NCBI RefSeq assembly: GCF_017168335.1
Contig: NZ_JABFAU010000014.1
Coordinates: forward strand, 1-64,000
DNA: 64,000 nt
Source of the DNA: Rhodococcus sp. KRD162
Lineage (GTDB): Bacteria; Actinomycetota; Actinomycetes; Mycobacteriales; Mycobacteriaceae
Direction: 5' to 3'
Position numbers and translations under genes: made by a program. Below are positions 9,296 through 18,146 of the stretch, piece by piece (the first letter of the stretch is position 1; every line of letters starts with the position of its first letter). The notes under the pieces are model-generated. The model was not told where the DNA came from, ran no database searches, and worked only from the letters and a program-made list of their open reading frames with translations.

Positions 9296-10024
9296 ATGAG
9301 TTCTGTTTCATTGCAAGGCAGGGACATTCATCTCTCGTTCGGCACCAACAAGGTGTTGCGCGGGGTGAGCATCGACGTTCCGGCAGGAACGACGACGACG
9401 GTCATCGGGCCCTCGGGCTCCGGCAAGTCCACCTTGCTGCGGGCTCTCAATCGACTGCACGAGCCGGAACAGGGTGACATCCTGCTCGACGGCAAGTCGG
9501 TCCTGAAGGACAACCCGGACGTGCTGCGTCAGCGCATCGGCATGGTGTTCCAGCAGTTCAACCTGTTCCCGCACAAGAGCGTCGCCGACAACATCGCGCT
9601 CGGTCCACACAAGTTGCTCGGTCTGTCCAAGGACTCGTCGCGAGCTGCGGCGCTCGAGCAACTCGAGCTGGTCGGCTTGGCCGACAAGGCTGATTCGCGG
9701 CCGGGCAACCTCTCGGGTGGACAGCAGCAGCGCGTGGCCATCGCCCGCGCACTCGCGATGAAGCCGGAGGTGATGTTCTTCGACGAGGCGACCTCCGCGC
9801 TCGATCCCGAGCTGGTCAAGGGCGTGTTGGCGCTGATGGCCGACCTCGCACAGGGCGGCATGACCATGGTCGTGGTGACCCACGAAATGGGCTTCGCGCG
9901 ATCGGTGTCGAACAGGGTGCTGTTCATGGACCACGGCAGCGCAGTCGAAACCGGAACGCCGGAGCAGTTGTTCGACGATCCGCACACCGATCGACTCAAA
10001 ACGTTCCTCTCCCAGGTGCTCTGA
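9296..10024 (+). CDS. Polar amino-acid ABC transporter ATP-binding protein (GlnQ-like)
   Basis: A 242-residue ATPase of the polar amino-acid subfamily. It shows Walker [10 protein letters not shown]-loop [15 protein letters not shown], signature LSGGQQQR, Walker [15 protein letters not shown] and H-loop [10 protein letters not shown]; the last two are characteristic of GlnQ/HisP/ArtP-type proteins. It begins one nt after the stop of the binding-protein/permease fusion and is surely co-translated with it. With that single partner it makes a whole transporter. The gene ends nine nt before the convergent membrane-protein gene, leaving little space for a terminator. Confidence 0.93.
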   Translation: MSSVSLQGRDIHLSFGTNKVLRGVSIDVPAGTTTTVIGPSGSGKSTLLRALNRLHEPEQGDILLDGKSVLKDNPDVLRQRIGMVFQQFNLFPHKSVADNIALGPHKLLGLSKDSSRAAALEQLELVGLADKADSRPGNLSGGQQQRVAIARALAMKPEVMFFDEATSALDPELVKGVLALMADLAQGGMTMVVVTHEMGFARSVSNRVLFMDHGSAVETGTPEQLFDDPHTDRLKTFLSQVL

Positions 10025-10033
10025 GGAACTTGC

Positions 10034-11680
10034 TCAGGCGGGCACCCGGTACAGACGCCAATCCGGTTGGTCGGCACCGGTGTTGGGTATCTCGAATTCC
10101 AACGGGTACAGCTGCGCACCGTTGTCGTAGATCGTGGGGTATCGCCGGTTGATGGCATCCGATACTCCGCGCCCTTCGTTGGGCACCGTCAACAGGTACC
10201 GAACCCCGGCGGCCGCTGGATCGTTGAGGATCTGCGTGAAGTCCAGATCCGATGGAATCACGAAGCGTCTCGGATACTCCGAGGCGGCCAGAACGGCGAA
10301 TCCGTAGACGGAGTCGACCAGTATCGAACCGTCGGGAAGTGCCTGCCCGTCGAGATACGCCGCCAGTTCCCGTTCGGTGGCGAAGGAGTCGATGACTCGC
10401 CGTGCCGTCGTGGCCTCCGAGTCGGCCGCGGAGGGATCCCCCGCGAGCAGGTAGCCGAGGGCGTACTGCTGACTGGACAACGAGGGCTGCAGCATCGCCC
10501 AGGCCGTGATCGGCAGCGCGGATACGCACAGTACCGCCGCCGCCACTGCCGCCCTGGTACGCATCGGCGGGTACGACGGACGATGTCTGCGGTATGCGCC
10601 CGCGCGCCGGGTCGGCAGATCCCCCGCTGCGGGAAACAACTGCACGACGACGACGGCGGCCAGCGGAATGGCACAGATGAAGAACCGCAGGAATCCGAAG
10701 GTCGAGCCGGTGATATAGCTGCCGGCCTGGAATGCCAGCACGCCGCCGAACAGCAAGGGAGCCACCACGAACTCGAGATCTCGCCGACGCGTGGCCAGTA
10801 CCACCGCGAGCGGAAATGTCACCAGCAACGTCGGCCCCAATGCGATGAGGGCACCGAGTGAGAACGCGGTGGTCTGCACCAGATCACCGCTCGCCCCACC
10901 GGACTGCGTCAGAATCGCGGTATTTCCGTAGCTCGACGACAATTGGGCGAGCGCCTCACCGGTGATCAACCAACTGGTGGTGATCCACACCAGGAACATC
11001 GCCGTCCCCGGGCCGGAGATGAGGACGGCATCGAGAACAGCTCTGCGCCGCATACTTTTCCAGTGCTCGCGTCCCCGGCGACATGCGGTGACGACCGCCA
11101 CCAGCACCGCTGCCAGCGCGATGGGGACCACGCCCTCGTAGCGGGCCAGGAAGGCCAGACCCAGCGCAATACCGGCCAGCAGCAGATCGTGGACGTCGTC
11201 GGTGTCGACCCAGCGAATCAATCTCCGCACGGCCCAACAGAGCAGGAACAGGAAGCCTGCCTCGCTCATCCCGTTGGCACCGTAGAAGACGATCATCGGG
11301 TTGATCGCGAACACGACGGTGATCAGGATCCTGTATCGACCGGGCAGTCCGCGATCGCGGCAGATGCCGTGCACCATCACCACGGCACCGGCCATGAACG
11401 CCGCAGAGACGGTGATACCGGAGATGTTCCACCGGGTGATCGCCGGCCACCACGACGCGAACGCAACCATGGGGAGTTGGGCCAGGCCGGTCAGCGGGGT
11501 GAAGATGAAGCCGATCGCCGATACGTGCGGATCACGGCTGAGCAGCACCGCCTGCGCCGCTGCGGTACGCGAGAGAGCGTCACCCAGGATGAAGCCGAAG
11601 CGCAGGCTCAGCGTGATGCCGACGGCCAGGTATCCCGCCAGAGCACTGCCGAACACGATCCACGGTGCCCGCGAGCTCAT
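10034..11680 (-). CDS. Polytopic membrane protein, GT-C/ArnT-like glycosyltransferase candidate
   Basis: The 548-residue protein has about ten to twelve hydrophobic segments in its first 400 residues and a soluble C-terminal part of about 150 residues. This is the architecture of GT-C lipid-linked sugar transferases (ArnT/PMT-like), and an acidic pair (TDDVHDL) occurs in an early loop. No decisive catalytic motif was found, so the assignment is by architecture and context. Its start overlaps the stop of the GT2 synthase gene (ATGA), placing it last in the exopolysaccharide-type operon. It may modify or flip a lipid-linked precursor, or decorate the polymer. It is convergent with the amino-acid transporter genes. 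Confidence 0.6.
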   Translation of the reverse strand: MSSRAPWIVFGSALAGYLAVGITLSLRFGFILGDALSRTAAAQAVLLSRDPHVSAIGFIFTPLTGLAQLPMVAFASWWPAITRWNISGITVSAAFMAGAVVMVHGICRDRGLPGRYRILITVVFAINPMIVFYGANGMSEAGFLFLLCWAVRRLIRWVDTDDVHDLLLAGIALGLAFLARYEGVVPIALAAVLVAVVTACRRGREHWKSMRRRAVLDAVLISGPGTAMFLVWITTSWLITGEALAQLSSSYGNTAILTQSGGASGDLVQTTAFSLGALIALGPTLLVTFPLAVVLATRRRDLEFVVAPLLFGGVLAFQAGSYITGSTFGFLRFFICAIPLAAVVVVQLFPAAGDLPTRRAGAYRRHRPSYPPMRTRAAVAAAVLCVSALPITAWAMLQPSLSSQQYALGYLLAGDPSAADSEATTARRVIDSFATERELAAYLDGQALPDGSILVDSVYGFAVLAASEYPRRFVIPSDLDFTQILNDPAAAGVRYLLTVPNEGRGVSDAINRRYPTIYDNGAQLYPLEFEIPNTGADQPDWRLYRVPA

Positions 11681-13185
11681 GTGGCTTCGTCCTCGGCCGG
11701 CTCGGCAGCTACCGCAGGCCCGGACAATCCGTGAAAGGTCTTCTCCCAGTAAGACGGGTTGCGCACGAGCTGCCAGCAGCCCTTGATGGATGCCACACTC
11801 ATCATCACCCAGTACAGCGGCATCGTCAGGCTCGGAACCAGCAGGTAGGCGTTGTCGCTCTCCCTACTGGCGATCAGATACATGTAGACGGTGGCGATGT
11901 TGCCGACCACCAGGGACAACAGCGAGAAGTAGTAGATGTACGGCGGAAAGAGCTGGGCGATCAACCCGGGCTGGCCGAGAATCCATGCCGCCGTGGTGAA
12001 CCAGAAAACCATGTTGATGCAGGCGGTGACGGGCGTCCCGGCAAGGAGCAAGGTGAAGCGATAGGTGCCGACCGGGCCGAGGGCACGAACGGTCACCATC
12101 GGCCTGCGCATATGCACCAGCCAGGTCTGCAGGTATCCCTTGTACCAGCGGGACCGCTGGCGCACCCAGTTGATCGGATCGCTGTTGGCCTCCTCGAGAG
12201 TCGTGGAGTCCAGCACGGCCGTCGAGTAGCCGGATGCTGCGATGCGCACACCGAGATCTGCGTCCTCGGTGACATTGAAGCCGTCCCAGGCACCTACTTC
12301 GTCGATCACGTCGCGGCGCAGATGATTGGAGGTTCCACCGAGTGGGATCGGTGACGTGCTCGCCATCAATCCTGGAAGTAGGTAGCCGAACCACAGTGCG
12401 TAGTCCGCGGTGAACCACCCGGTGAGCAAGTTCTGAGATCCATTGTGAAAGGCCAACTTCGCCTGGACACACGCGACCGTGTCCGGCAACCTGGCGAAGG
12501 CGGCAACGACGCGTCGGAGTTGCAGCTTCTCGGGGAGGTCCTCGGCATCGAAGATCGTCACGATCGTCCCGGTCGCGAAATGCAGTCCGTAGTTGCACGC
12601 TTTCGGCTTGGTGCGTGGGTCACCGGCGGGCACCAGGACCACGTCCACCAGATCACTGACGCCGCTCTGCGCTGCCGCTTCGATGGTGACCTCGTCGTCC
12701 TCTTCGAGCAACAGCAGAACCTGCAGCTTCTCGGGGGGATAGTCCAGGCCGGTCATCGCCGCGATGAGATCACCGACCACCTCGGGTTCGTCGTAGGCCG
12801 GAACCAGGATCGTGTAGAGCGGCAACAGGTCATCGGGGATCGAGAGCGCCTGCTCGTCGGTGACCGTGACGATCGCCGATGCGTCCAGCCCTCGGGAGAA
12901 CAGCAACACGCGGTCGATCATCGCGAGGAGGTATCCGACGGTGCAGACGACGGTGACCGCCAGCAGCGTCCCGACGGGGACGACGATCGCGCACGCAAGC
13001 AGTAGCAGCGCGCTGCCGATTGCCGTGTACTTCTGCCAGGGTACGAAGGCAACGGCCGCCGAGGCCAACGGGTTTCGGTCGGCCAGCCCGTTGATGGCAT
13101 CATCGAGCGCAGCTGCTCGAAACTCTGCGGACTCGGTACCGACCCGCGGCGGATGCGGTCTCCGGCCTGCCGGAGTTGCGGTCAT
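11677..13185 (-). CDS. Processive family 2 glycosyltransferase (BcsA-like synthase)
   Basis: A 502-residue membrane GT2 with two N-terminal helices (about 45-95), a cytosolic GT-A domain and four C-terminal helices. The catalytic pattern of processive beta-glycan synthases is present: ILVPAYDEP, IFDAEDLPE, TEDADLG and QRSRWYKG (the QxxRW motif). There is no PilZ c-di-GMP-binding domain, unlike proteobacterial BcsA. The start at 13185 overlaps the preceding gene stop as ATGA, and its own stop overlaps the next start. With the BcsB-like protein upstream and a divergent GH5 hydrolase it forms a cellulose-synthase-like locus. The polymer could be cellulose or another beta-glycan; the sequence does not say which. 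Confidence 0.85.
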   Translation of the reverse strand: MTATPAGRRPHPPRVGTESAEFRAAALDDAINGLADRNPLASAAVAFVPWQKYTAIGSALLLLACAIVVPVGTLLAVTVVCTVGYLLAMIDRVLLFSRGLDASAIVTVTDEQALSIPDDLLPLYTILVPAYDEPEVVGDLIAAMTGLDYPPEKLQVLLLLEEDDEVTIEAAAQSGVSDLVDVVLVPAGDPRTKPKACNYGLHFATGTIVTIFDAEDLPEKLQLRRVVAAFARLPDTVACVQAKLAFHNGSQNLLTGWFTADYALWFGYLLPGLMASTSPIPLGGTSNHLRRDVIDEVGAWDGFNVTEDADLGVRIAASGYSTAVLDSTTLEEANSDPINWVRQRSRWYKGYLQTWLVHMRRPMVTVRALGPVGTYRFTLLLAGTPVTACINMVFWFTTAAWILGQPGLIAQLFPPYIYYFSLLSLVVGNIATVYMYLIASRESDNAYLLVPSLTMPLYWVMMSVASIKGCWQLVRNPSYWEKTFHGLSGPAVAAEPAEDEAT

Positions 13186-14690
13186 CGTCTCGAACCGTTC
13201 GTGAGATCCCATTGCTCGCGAACGAGCCCTTTTCCGAAGCTCGTCAGCAGTTCGCGATCCTTGAACTCCGGGTCCCCGTCGATGGAAATGGCGTTGCCGC
13301 GCAGGAAGGTACCGATCGCCGTACCGAGGTTCGACGCCATGGACGGCATCGGTTGCGGAAACACCGCATCCGCATCGTGGTTGTCGACGCTGATGATCGT
13401 CACTCGCTGAGTGAATTCTCCGCGCTGCCAGACGAATACCAGTTTGGTCCAGGTCACCAGCAGAGCGTCGCTCACCGATGTGTAGAGCGAACCGGTCACA
13501 CCACGGCCGAGGTCCACGGGCAACGAACGACTCGTTCGGGTATCGGAAAGACGGTAGAGCGTGCTCTCCGGATACACGGCCAGACTGGCCCGATTCGTGG
13601 TGGACAACACATCGACCACCACCGTCCGCGGGCGCGCCCGGACGTCCCACGCCGAATTACCCTCGTCGGCGCGCATGGTTTGCCGCACCAGTGTGGCCCT
13701 GGTGCCGAAGAAGGCACGGACCCAATCGAACTCCTCGATCCCGGTGCTGCTGAATCCGGCCGGAGCCGCGAACGGCGTCGATACAGATCCCGTCGGCCCC
13801 ATCACAGTCGGCAGTTCAGGACGGTCGGGAAGCGGGATGAAGAACAGGACCACTGCGGCCGCGACCGCGACGAGGACCGAGCTCGGCGACCACTTCGCCG
13901 ATGGGGCAGCAAGACGATGTGGACGGCGCGGCTCCCATCGGCCACGACGGGCAACGAGATAGAACACGCTGCCGGTGACCGCCGCAGCGCCGACGGTCGG
14001 AACGAGTTGGAGCCAGACGATATCGATCTGCGGCGACAGTTGCAGCATGATCTCTGCGACGAGTAGTCCGGTCAGGACCGTGCATCCGAAACCAAGCCAC
14101 CCCCGGCGTGCTGTTCGGCCGACGGCGATAGCGCCCGCGACGCCCGCCAACAGCACCATCACCGAGGCGTAGGCCAATCGGCTGCCGCCGAGTCCGACAG
14201 CGACGAGTCGATAACCCAACGGACTCAGGGCGATCAGCAGTAGCCAGACCGACCAGAAACGGCCGACCGGCCGAAGACCGAACATCAGGATGGAACCACC
14301 GAAGAAGAAGGTCAATGCTGCAAGCACGTCGAGGTGCGAGAGTTCGTACTGATCGGCGTATCGAGGAAGCCACAGCGCCTTGACCGCGAACGAGATCAGC
14401 AAGAAGATGCCGCCGACGATGTTGTCGGTCTGGCGATCGTGGATCGGCAACTCGTCGGCTCGTCGACGGGCTACGCCTTGCGCCGCCACGACAGCAAGCA
14501 GCGGAAGCACGAAGATGTACGCGGTGATCGCGCCGTCCGCCGACTCCTGCGCCAAACGCACCCAGGTCGGGAAGAACGCGAGGGCGACTCCGCCGAGGAG
14601 AACCACCCAGCGCACCGTCAGAATGCCGGCTGGGTGGCGTGACTGCTTCCAGCGAGCGAGCGCCTGCGTCGGCTCGGTGGCCACGGTCAT
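13182..14690 (-). CDS. Nine-helix membrane protein with extracytoplasmic C-terminal domain, exopolysaccharide locus
   Basis: The 502-residue product has about nine transmembrane helices in its first 300 residues. A hydrophilic domain of about 200 residues follows, presumably outside the membrane. I do not recognise the family. The layout (helical bundle plus outer domain) recalls exosortases fused to an EpsI-like domain, but the Cys/Arg catalytic residues of exosortases were not seen. The start at 14690 overlaps the BcsB-like gene stop (ATGA), and the stop overlaps the GT2 start, so it is firmly in the operon. It probably takes part in polymer assembly, export or modification. Upstream in-frame codons are a shadow of the BcsB-like gene and were excluded. 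Confidence 0.75.
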   Translation of the reverse strand: MTVATEPTQALARWKQSRHPAGILTVRWVVLLGGVALAFFPTWVRLAQESADGAITAYIFVLPLLAVVAAQGVARRRADELPIHDRQTDNIVGGIFLLISFAVKALWLPRYADQYELSHLDVLAALTFFFGGSILMFGLRPVGRFWSVWLLLIALSPLGYRLVAVGLGGSRLAYASVMVLLAGVAGAIAVGRTARRGWLGFGCTVLTGLLVAEIMLQLSPQIDIVWLQLVPTVGAAAVTGSVFYLVARRGRWEPRRPHRLAAPSAKWSPSSVLVAVAAAVVLFFIPLPDRPELPTVMGPTGSVSTPFAAPAGFSSTGIEEFDWVRAFFGTRATLVRQTMRADEGNSAWDVRARPRTVVVDVLSTTNRASLAVYPESTLYRLSDTRTSRSLPVDLGRGVTGSLYTSVSDALLVTWTKLVFVWQRGEFTQRVTIISVDNHDADAVFPQPMPSMASNLGTAIGTFLRGNAISIDGDPEFKDRELLTSFGKGLVREQWDLTNGSRR

Positions 14691-16684
14691 TGTGCGCCGG
14701 TGTGCCGACTGGGAGCGCGCGCTGAACGGCGCGATCGAATCGCGAACACGAGGGCGGCCACCACCGCGAGAGCCAGGACGACCAGGCCCGCACCGACGAG
14801 CGCTGCCGTCGAACGGTCGGAGCTCCCGTCTTCGGTGGCGGCAGCGGAGTCCGCGGCCCCCGACAGAGCCGAGCTGGACAACGAGACGGGGTCGGTGTTC
14901 GGCGCGGCGAACAGGATGTCGCCGTCGAGTGCGAACCATCGGGCGGGGTCGGCGTCGAGCCACGCCAGCATCGTGTCCACCGTCTCGGGTGCCGAGTTCC
15001 ACGACGCAACGACGACGGCCTTGTTCTGCACCGATGTCACTTGGAGGGTTGCGAAGGGTTGGGCGGTGTCTACGGTGAGTTCGGTTGCCTCGGTGTCGTT
15101 CTCGGGGTCGTTGATACGGAAGGTCGTCTCGTCGTACGAGGACAGCGGCAGGGTCAGCGCGTCCGGGAGATCTGCCACCGGTGCAATCACCACTGCCGGG
15201 GTCGAACCGTCGAGAGCTCGATCCATGGACACGACCTCGGGCAGGAGTGGCCGACTGGACAAACGCTGCAGTCCGGCCACCATCGTGACCGCCCGGACGG
15301 CACCGGCGTAGGACTCGTCGGTGAGGGCAATATCGAACTGCGGCATCAGTGCCTGCGGTATCGACCGCATACCGAGCGGTGCCGGTGTCGAGGAATCGGC
15401 CGAGCGCACGAGCGTCGAACCGTCCACGGTCACGGTGAAAGCGGCTGCGGACGAGCAGCCACCGGTGGTCGTCGACGGATGGTCGACGGAGACCTCGAGC
15501 GTGTCGATTCGAGACAGAGCCGAATTCGGAATATCGATCCACTGGTCGAGCCGGCCGCTCTCCTCCGCCGGCCAGACCGCGACCGGCGATCCGTTCACGG
15601 TGGCCCGGACCGATCCGACCCCTGGGGTGTAGCTGCCGATCAGGTGCACGGACAGATTCGAGGCAGAGCGGCCCAGGCGCGTCTGATCGATCGGGACGGA
15701 GGCTGTTGCCGTCCTGGCGCCCGTTCCGGTCACCGTTCCGATGCCGAGCTCGTCGAGTGTGGCCGAATCGGGGGCGAGCTGGGCTTTGGGTGCAGATGGC
15801 CCGGCAACGGCCGCGGTGGCGACAGCGATATCGGCGAGGTTGCTGGTGATCAGACGAGCCTGATCGGTCAGGTCGGATCCGGTCCCGGTGAGGTACATCC
15901 GTGGCGGAGCCGGTTCCACCGGATAGATCAGCTCGGCACCGGCGTCGGAGTTCTCGGCCAGCACGACCGACCGCTCGAACGGACCGTCGGGTGCGGCTCC
16001 TTGAAGTGCACTGTCCGGCTGTACTCGAACCTGAACCGGTTGCGACCCGTAGTGATGCACCACCGACGTCGCGACAAGTGTGGCTGCAGTGATCGTCTCG
16101 CGGTCCGGCTCGGCTGGAACGAACACCGTCAGCGTGCGCAGCACGGCCGGGAGGAACTCCGCGATGGTGGAGGGCACGGTCGGTTCGCCGCGATAGTCGA
16201 CTGTTGCATCGATCAGTCGAACCGCACCGGCGTCCGGATCCGGGCAGAACCGATCGTCGGGTATCAGCGAGGGAATCAGATCGAGGCCGATCGCCCCGTC
16301 GACGGTCGGTGCAGCGTCGAGTGGAATCGAGACCGGAGTCGTCGGCGCGGCGTTGTCGAGGGAAATGCGGGCAATCGGCCGTCCGCCGGATTCGACATCG
16401 ACCCAGCCGCGGTCGAGCCAGGCGGGCGTGGTCAGCACTCCCGTCAGCATTGCGGGCACGGAACCGGCGGGTGATGGCACGGTCACCCGCGTACGCGGTC
16501 CGGTCAGGTCGATGGTGGTGGAGTCGCCGAGACCCAGCTGCGCGAACGTGAAGCGATCGGGCTCGGCGGTGTCCGAGGACTGTGGTCGCTCCGGATCGCT
16601 CGGCTGCGCCGAGGCCACCGAAGCCGACAGCACGAGCGTCACGAGAAGAAGAGCTGCACAGGGAACAACACGCTCGGTCCGCAT
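14687..16684 (-). CDS. BcsB-like exopolysaccharide synthase subunit, secreted and membrane-anchored
   Basis: This 665-residue protein has a signal peptide (residues 1-26, ending ASVASA), a long beta-rich extracytoplasmic region and one C-terminal helix (about 630-652) followed by a basic tail. That is the topology of BcsB, the extracytoplasmic partner of cellulose synthase. Segments such as PPRMYLTGTGSDLTDQARL and GRLDQWIDIPNSAL resemble the repeated carbohydrate-binding/flavodoxin-like units of BcsB. ATG 16684 was chosen because it starts the signal peptide; the frame is open further upstream. It is the first gene of a four-gene operon linked by ATGA overlaps. Assignment as BcsB-like rests on topology plus the adjacent GT2; similarity appears distant. 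Confidence 0.7.
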   Translation of the reverse strand: MRTERVVPCAALLLVTLVLSASVASAQPSDPERPQSSDTAEPDRFTFAQLGLGDSTTIDLTGPRTRVTVPSPAGSVPAMLTGVLTTPAWLDRGWVDVESGGRPIARISLDNAAPTTPVSIPLDAAPTVDGAIGLDLIPSLIPDDRFCPDPDAGAVRLIDATVDYRGEPTVPSTIAEFLPAVLRTLTVFVPAEPDRETITAATLVATSVVHHYGSQPVQVRVQPDSALQGAAPDGPFERSVVLAENSDAGAELIYPVEPAPPRMYLTGTGSDLTDQARLITSNLADIAVATAAVAGPSAPKAQLAPDSATLDELGIGTVTGTGARTATASVPIDQTRLGRSASNLSVHLIGSYTPGVGSVRATVNGSPVAVWPAEESGRLDQWIDIPNSALSRIDTLEVSVDHPSTTTGGCSSAAAFTVTVDGSTLVRSADSSTPAPLGMRSIPQALMPQFDIALTDESYAGAVRAVTMVAGLQRLSSRPLLPEVVSMDRALDGSTPAVVIAPVADLPDALTLPLSSYDETTFRINDPENDTEATELTVDTAQPFATLQVTSVQNKAVVVASWNSAPETVDTMLAWLDADPARWFALDGDILFAAPNTDPVSLSSSALSGAADSAAATEDGSSDRSTAALVGAGLVVLALAVVAALVFAIRSRRSARAPSRHTGAQ

Positions 16685-16967
16685 AGGGAATTGACCAACC
16701 TTCTCTTCTCGAACTGACACTCGGACAATAGCGTGAGTTTCACTGCACCATTCCCCTTGCTGCACAGAAATGAAACCGTCCGGCTATTTCGCTCGGGAGT
16801 AAACCAACTGCACGACAGGAAAACTCACGAATTGCTCCCCATAATTCTGTACCAGCGGCTTTCATCGATCGATTTTTTGTTCGGGCGCGCATTTCGTTCT
16901 TTTCGCCGGGTCGGTGACGTGAGAACAACGTCTCGACTCGCGGCCCCCGGCGTCTACCATTGCTCGA

Positions 16968-18074
16968 ATGCCGAGTGTCTCGAAATTCTTGTGTCGCGCT
17001 CTCGCTGTGGTGGCACTCCTGGCGTCGAGTGCCGGCATTCCCTCGGCTGTCGCGGCCTCGGACGACGGGGCTCGCGTGACCGCGGGGGCGGACGGGTTGG
17101 CGCTCGACGGCGAACCCTGGTGGCCAACCGGTTTCAATGCCTACCAGCTCGCAACCGATTGGTCGGTCAATGCCGGCTGCGGTGCGATGGTCGATCTCGA
17201 CAGCTATTTCGGGGCACTCCCTCCCCATTCGCTGACCCGATTCGATGCTTTCCAGGCGTTGGCGATCAATCGATTCACCGGTCTACTCGATTTCGGACCG
17301 ATGGATGCGGTGTTCGCGGCGGCTGCGGCGCACGATCAGCTACTCGTCCCGGTGCTGTCCCCACAGGACGGAGCATGCGAGGGCAACGTGTTCAAGGACC
17401 GGCAGTGGTACGTCGACGGTTGGACGACGCCTCCTGCCGTCCCCAGCGCCAACGCAGTGATCAGTTTTCGGCAGTGGATGCTCACTGCGGTGACGCGATG
17501 GAAGGACTCGCCTGCGCTGGCCGCATGGGAGTTGGTCGGCGAGCCCGAAACCAGCACGTGTACCGATACCTCGTGCTCGTGGACCACCCGTACCTGCGCG
17601 GCCGGTGCCGCACAGGTGTTGCGCGAGTTCTTCGACACCGCTGGGGAACAGCTCCGCGCGATCGATCCCCGCACCCTGATCACCGCCGGCCTGACGGGCG
17701 GCGGGCAGTGCGGAAGCCAGGGCGAGGAATACGAGTATCTCGCCGGATCACCGTTCGTCGACGTCGTGCAATATCACGACTACGGTGCCGACGGCGTGCC
17801 CCTCCCCGGCGACCAATGGAACGGGCTGCAGCGCCGCATCACTCAGGCCGCCGAGGTGGGCAAGCCGCTGCTGGTCGGGGAGATCGGCGAGTTGGCCGGT
17901 TCCTGCGGCGACCTCGGCGCTCGCGCGGGCAGTATCGGGACGAAGATCGACGGCCAGCGAGCTGCCGGCACCGCGGGGGCCCTCCTGTGGGCTTTCGTCC
18001 CGGATCCTCGTCCCGGTGAGTGCACCTACGACATCGGGCCCGCGGATCCGCTGTGGCAGACGATCGGATCTTAG
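16968..18074 (+). CDS. Secreted glycoside hydrolase family 5-like (cellulase-type) enzyme
   Basis: A 368-residue secreted protein with signal peptide (about 1-29, ending AVA before ASDDG). The GH5/clan A pattern is clear. WPTGFNAYQLA marks the barrel start. WELVGEPE holds the acid/base Glu192 where GH5 enzymes have the NEP motif; here the residue before Glu is Gly rather than Asn. LLVGEIGE holds the likely nucleophile Glu305. Six or more cysteines suggest disulfides. It is divergent from the BcsB-like/GT2 operon, 283 bp away, and parallels BcsZ, the endoglucanase that accompanies bacterial cellulose synthases. The substrate is inferred to be a beta-glycan. The Gly for Asn change is uncommon and worth checking. 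Confidence 0.82.
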   Translation: MPSVSKFLCRALAVVALLASSAGIPSAVAASDDGARVTAGADGLALDGEPWWPTGFNAYQLATDWSVNAGCGAMVDLDSYFGALPPHSLTRFDAFQALAINRFTGLLDFGPMDAVFAAAAAHDQLLVPVLSPQDGACEGNVFKDRQWYVDGWTTPPAVPSANAVISFRQWMLTAVTRWKDSPALAAWELVGEPETSTCTDTSCSWTTRTCAAGAAQVLREFFDTAGEQLRAIDPRTLITAGLTGGGQCGSQGEEYEYLAGSPFVDVVQYHDYGADGVPLPGDQWNGLQRRITQAAEVGKPLLVGEIGELAGSCGDLGARAGSIGTKIDGQRAAGTAGALLWAFVPDPRPGECTYDIGPADPLWQTIGS

Positions 18075-18146
18075 GACAACCTCGTTATCCCCAACTTCAT
18101 CTGAACGTTCCTTTACTTTCGCTTTTGGGTGACACCGTGCCGTGTC

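Noticed and set aside
13186..13650. Extended start of the GT2 synthase
   Set aside because: The extension lies inside the upstream gene and ATGA overlap at 13182-13185 gives a natural start.
13182..14690. Exosortase assignment for the nine-helix protein
   Set aside because: The catalytic Cys/Arg pattern was not seen; only the topology is similar.
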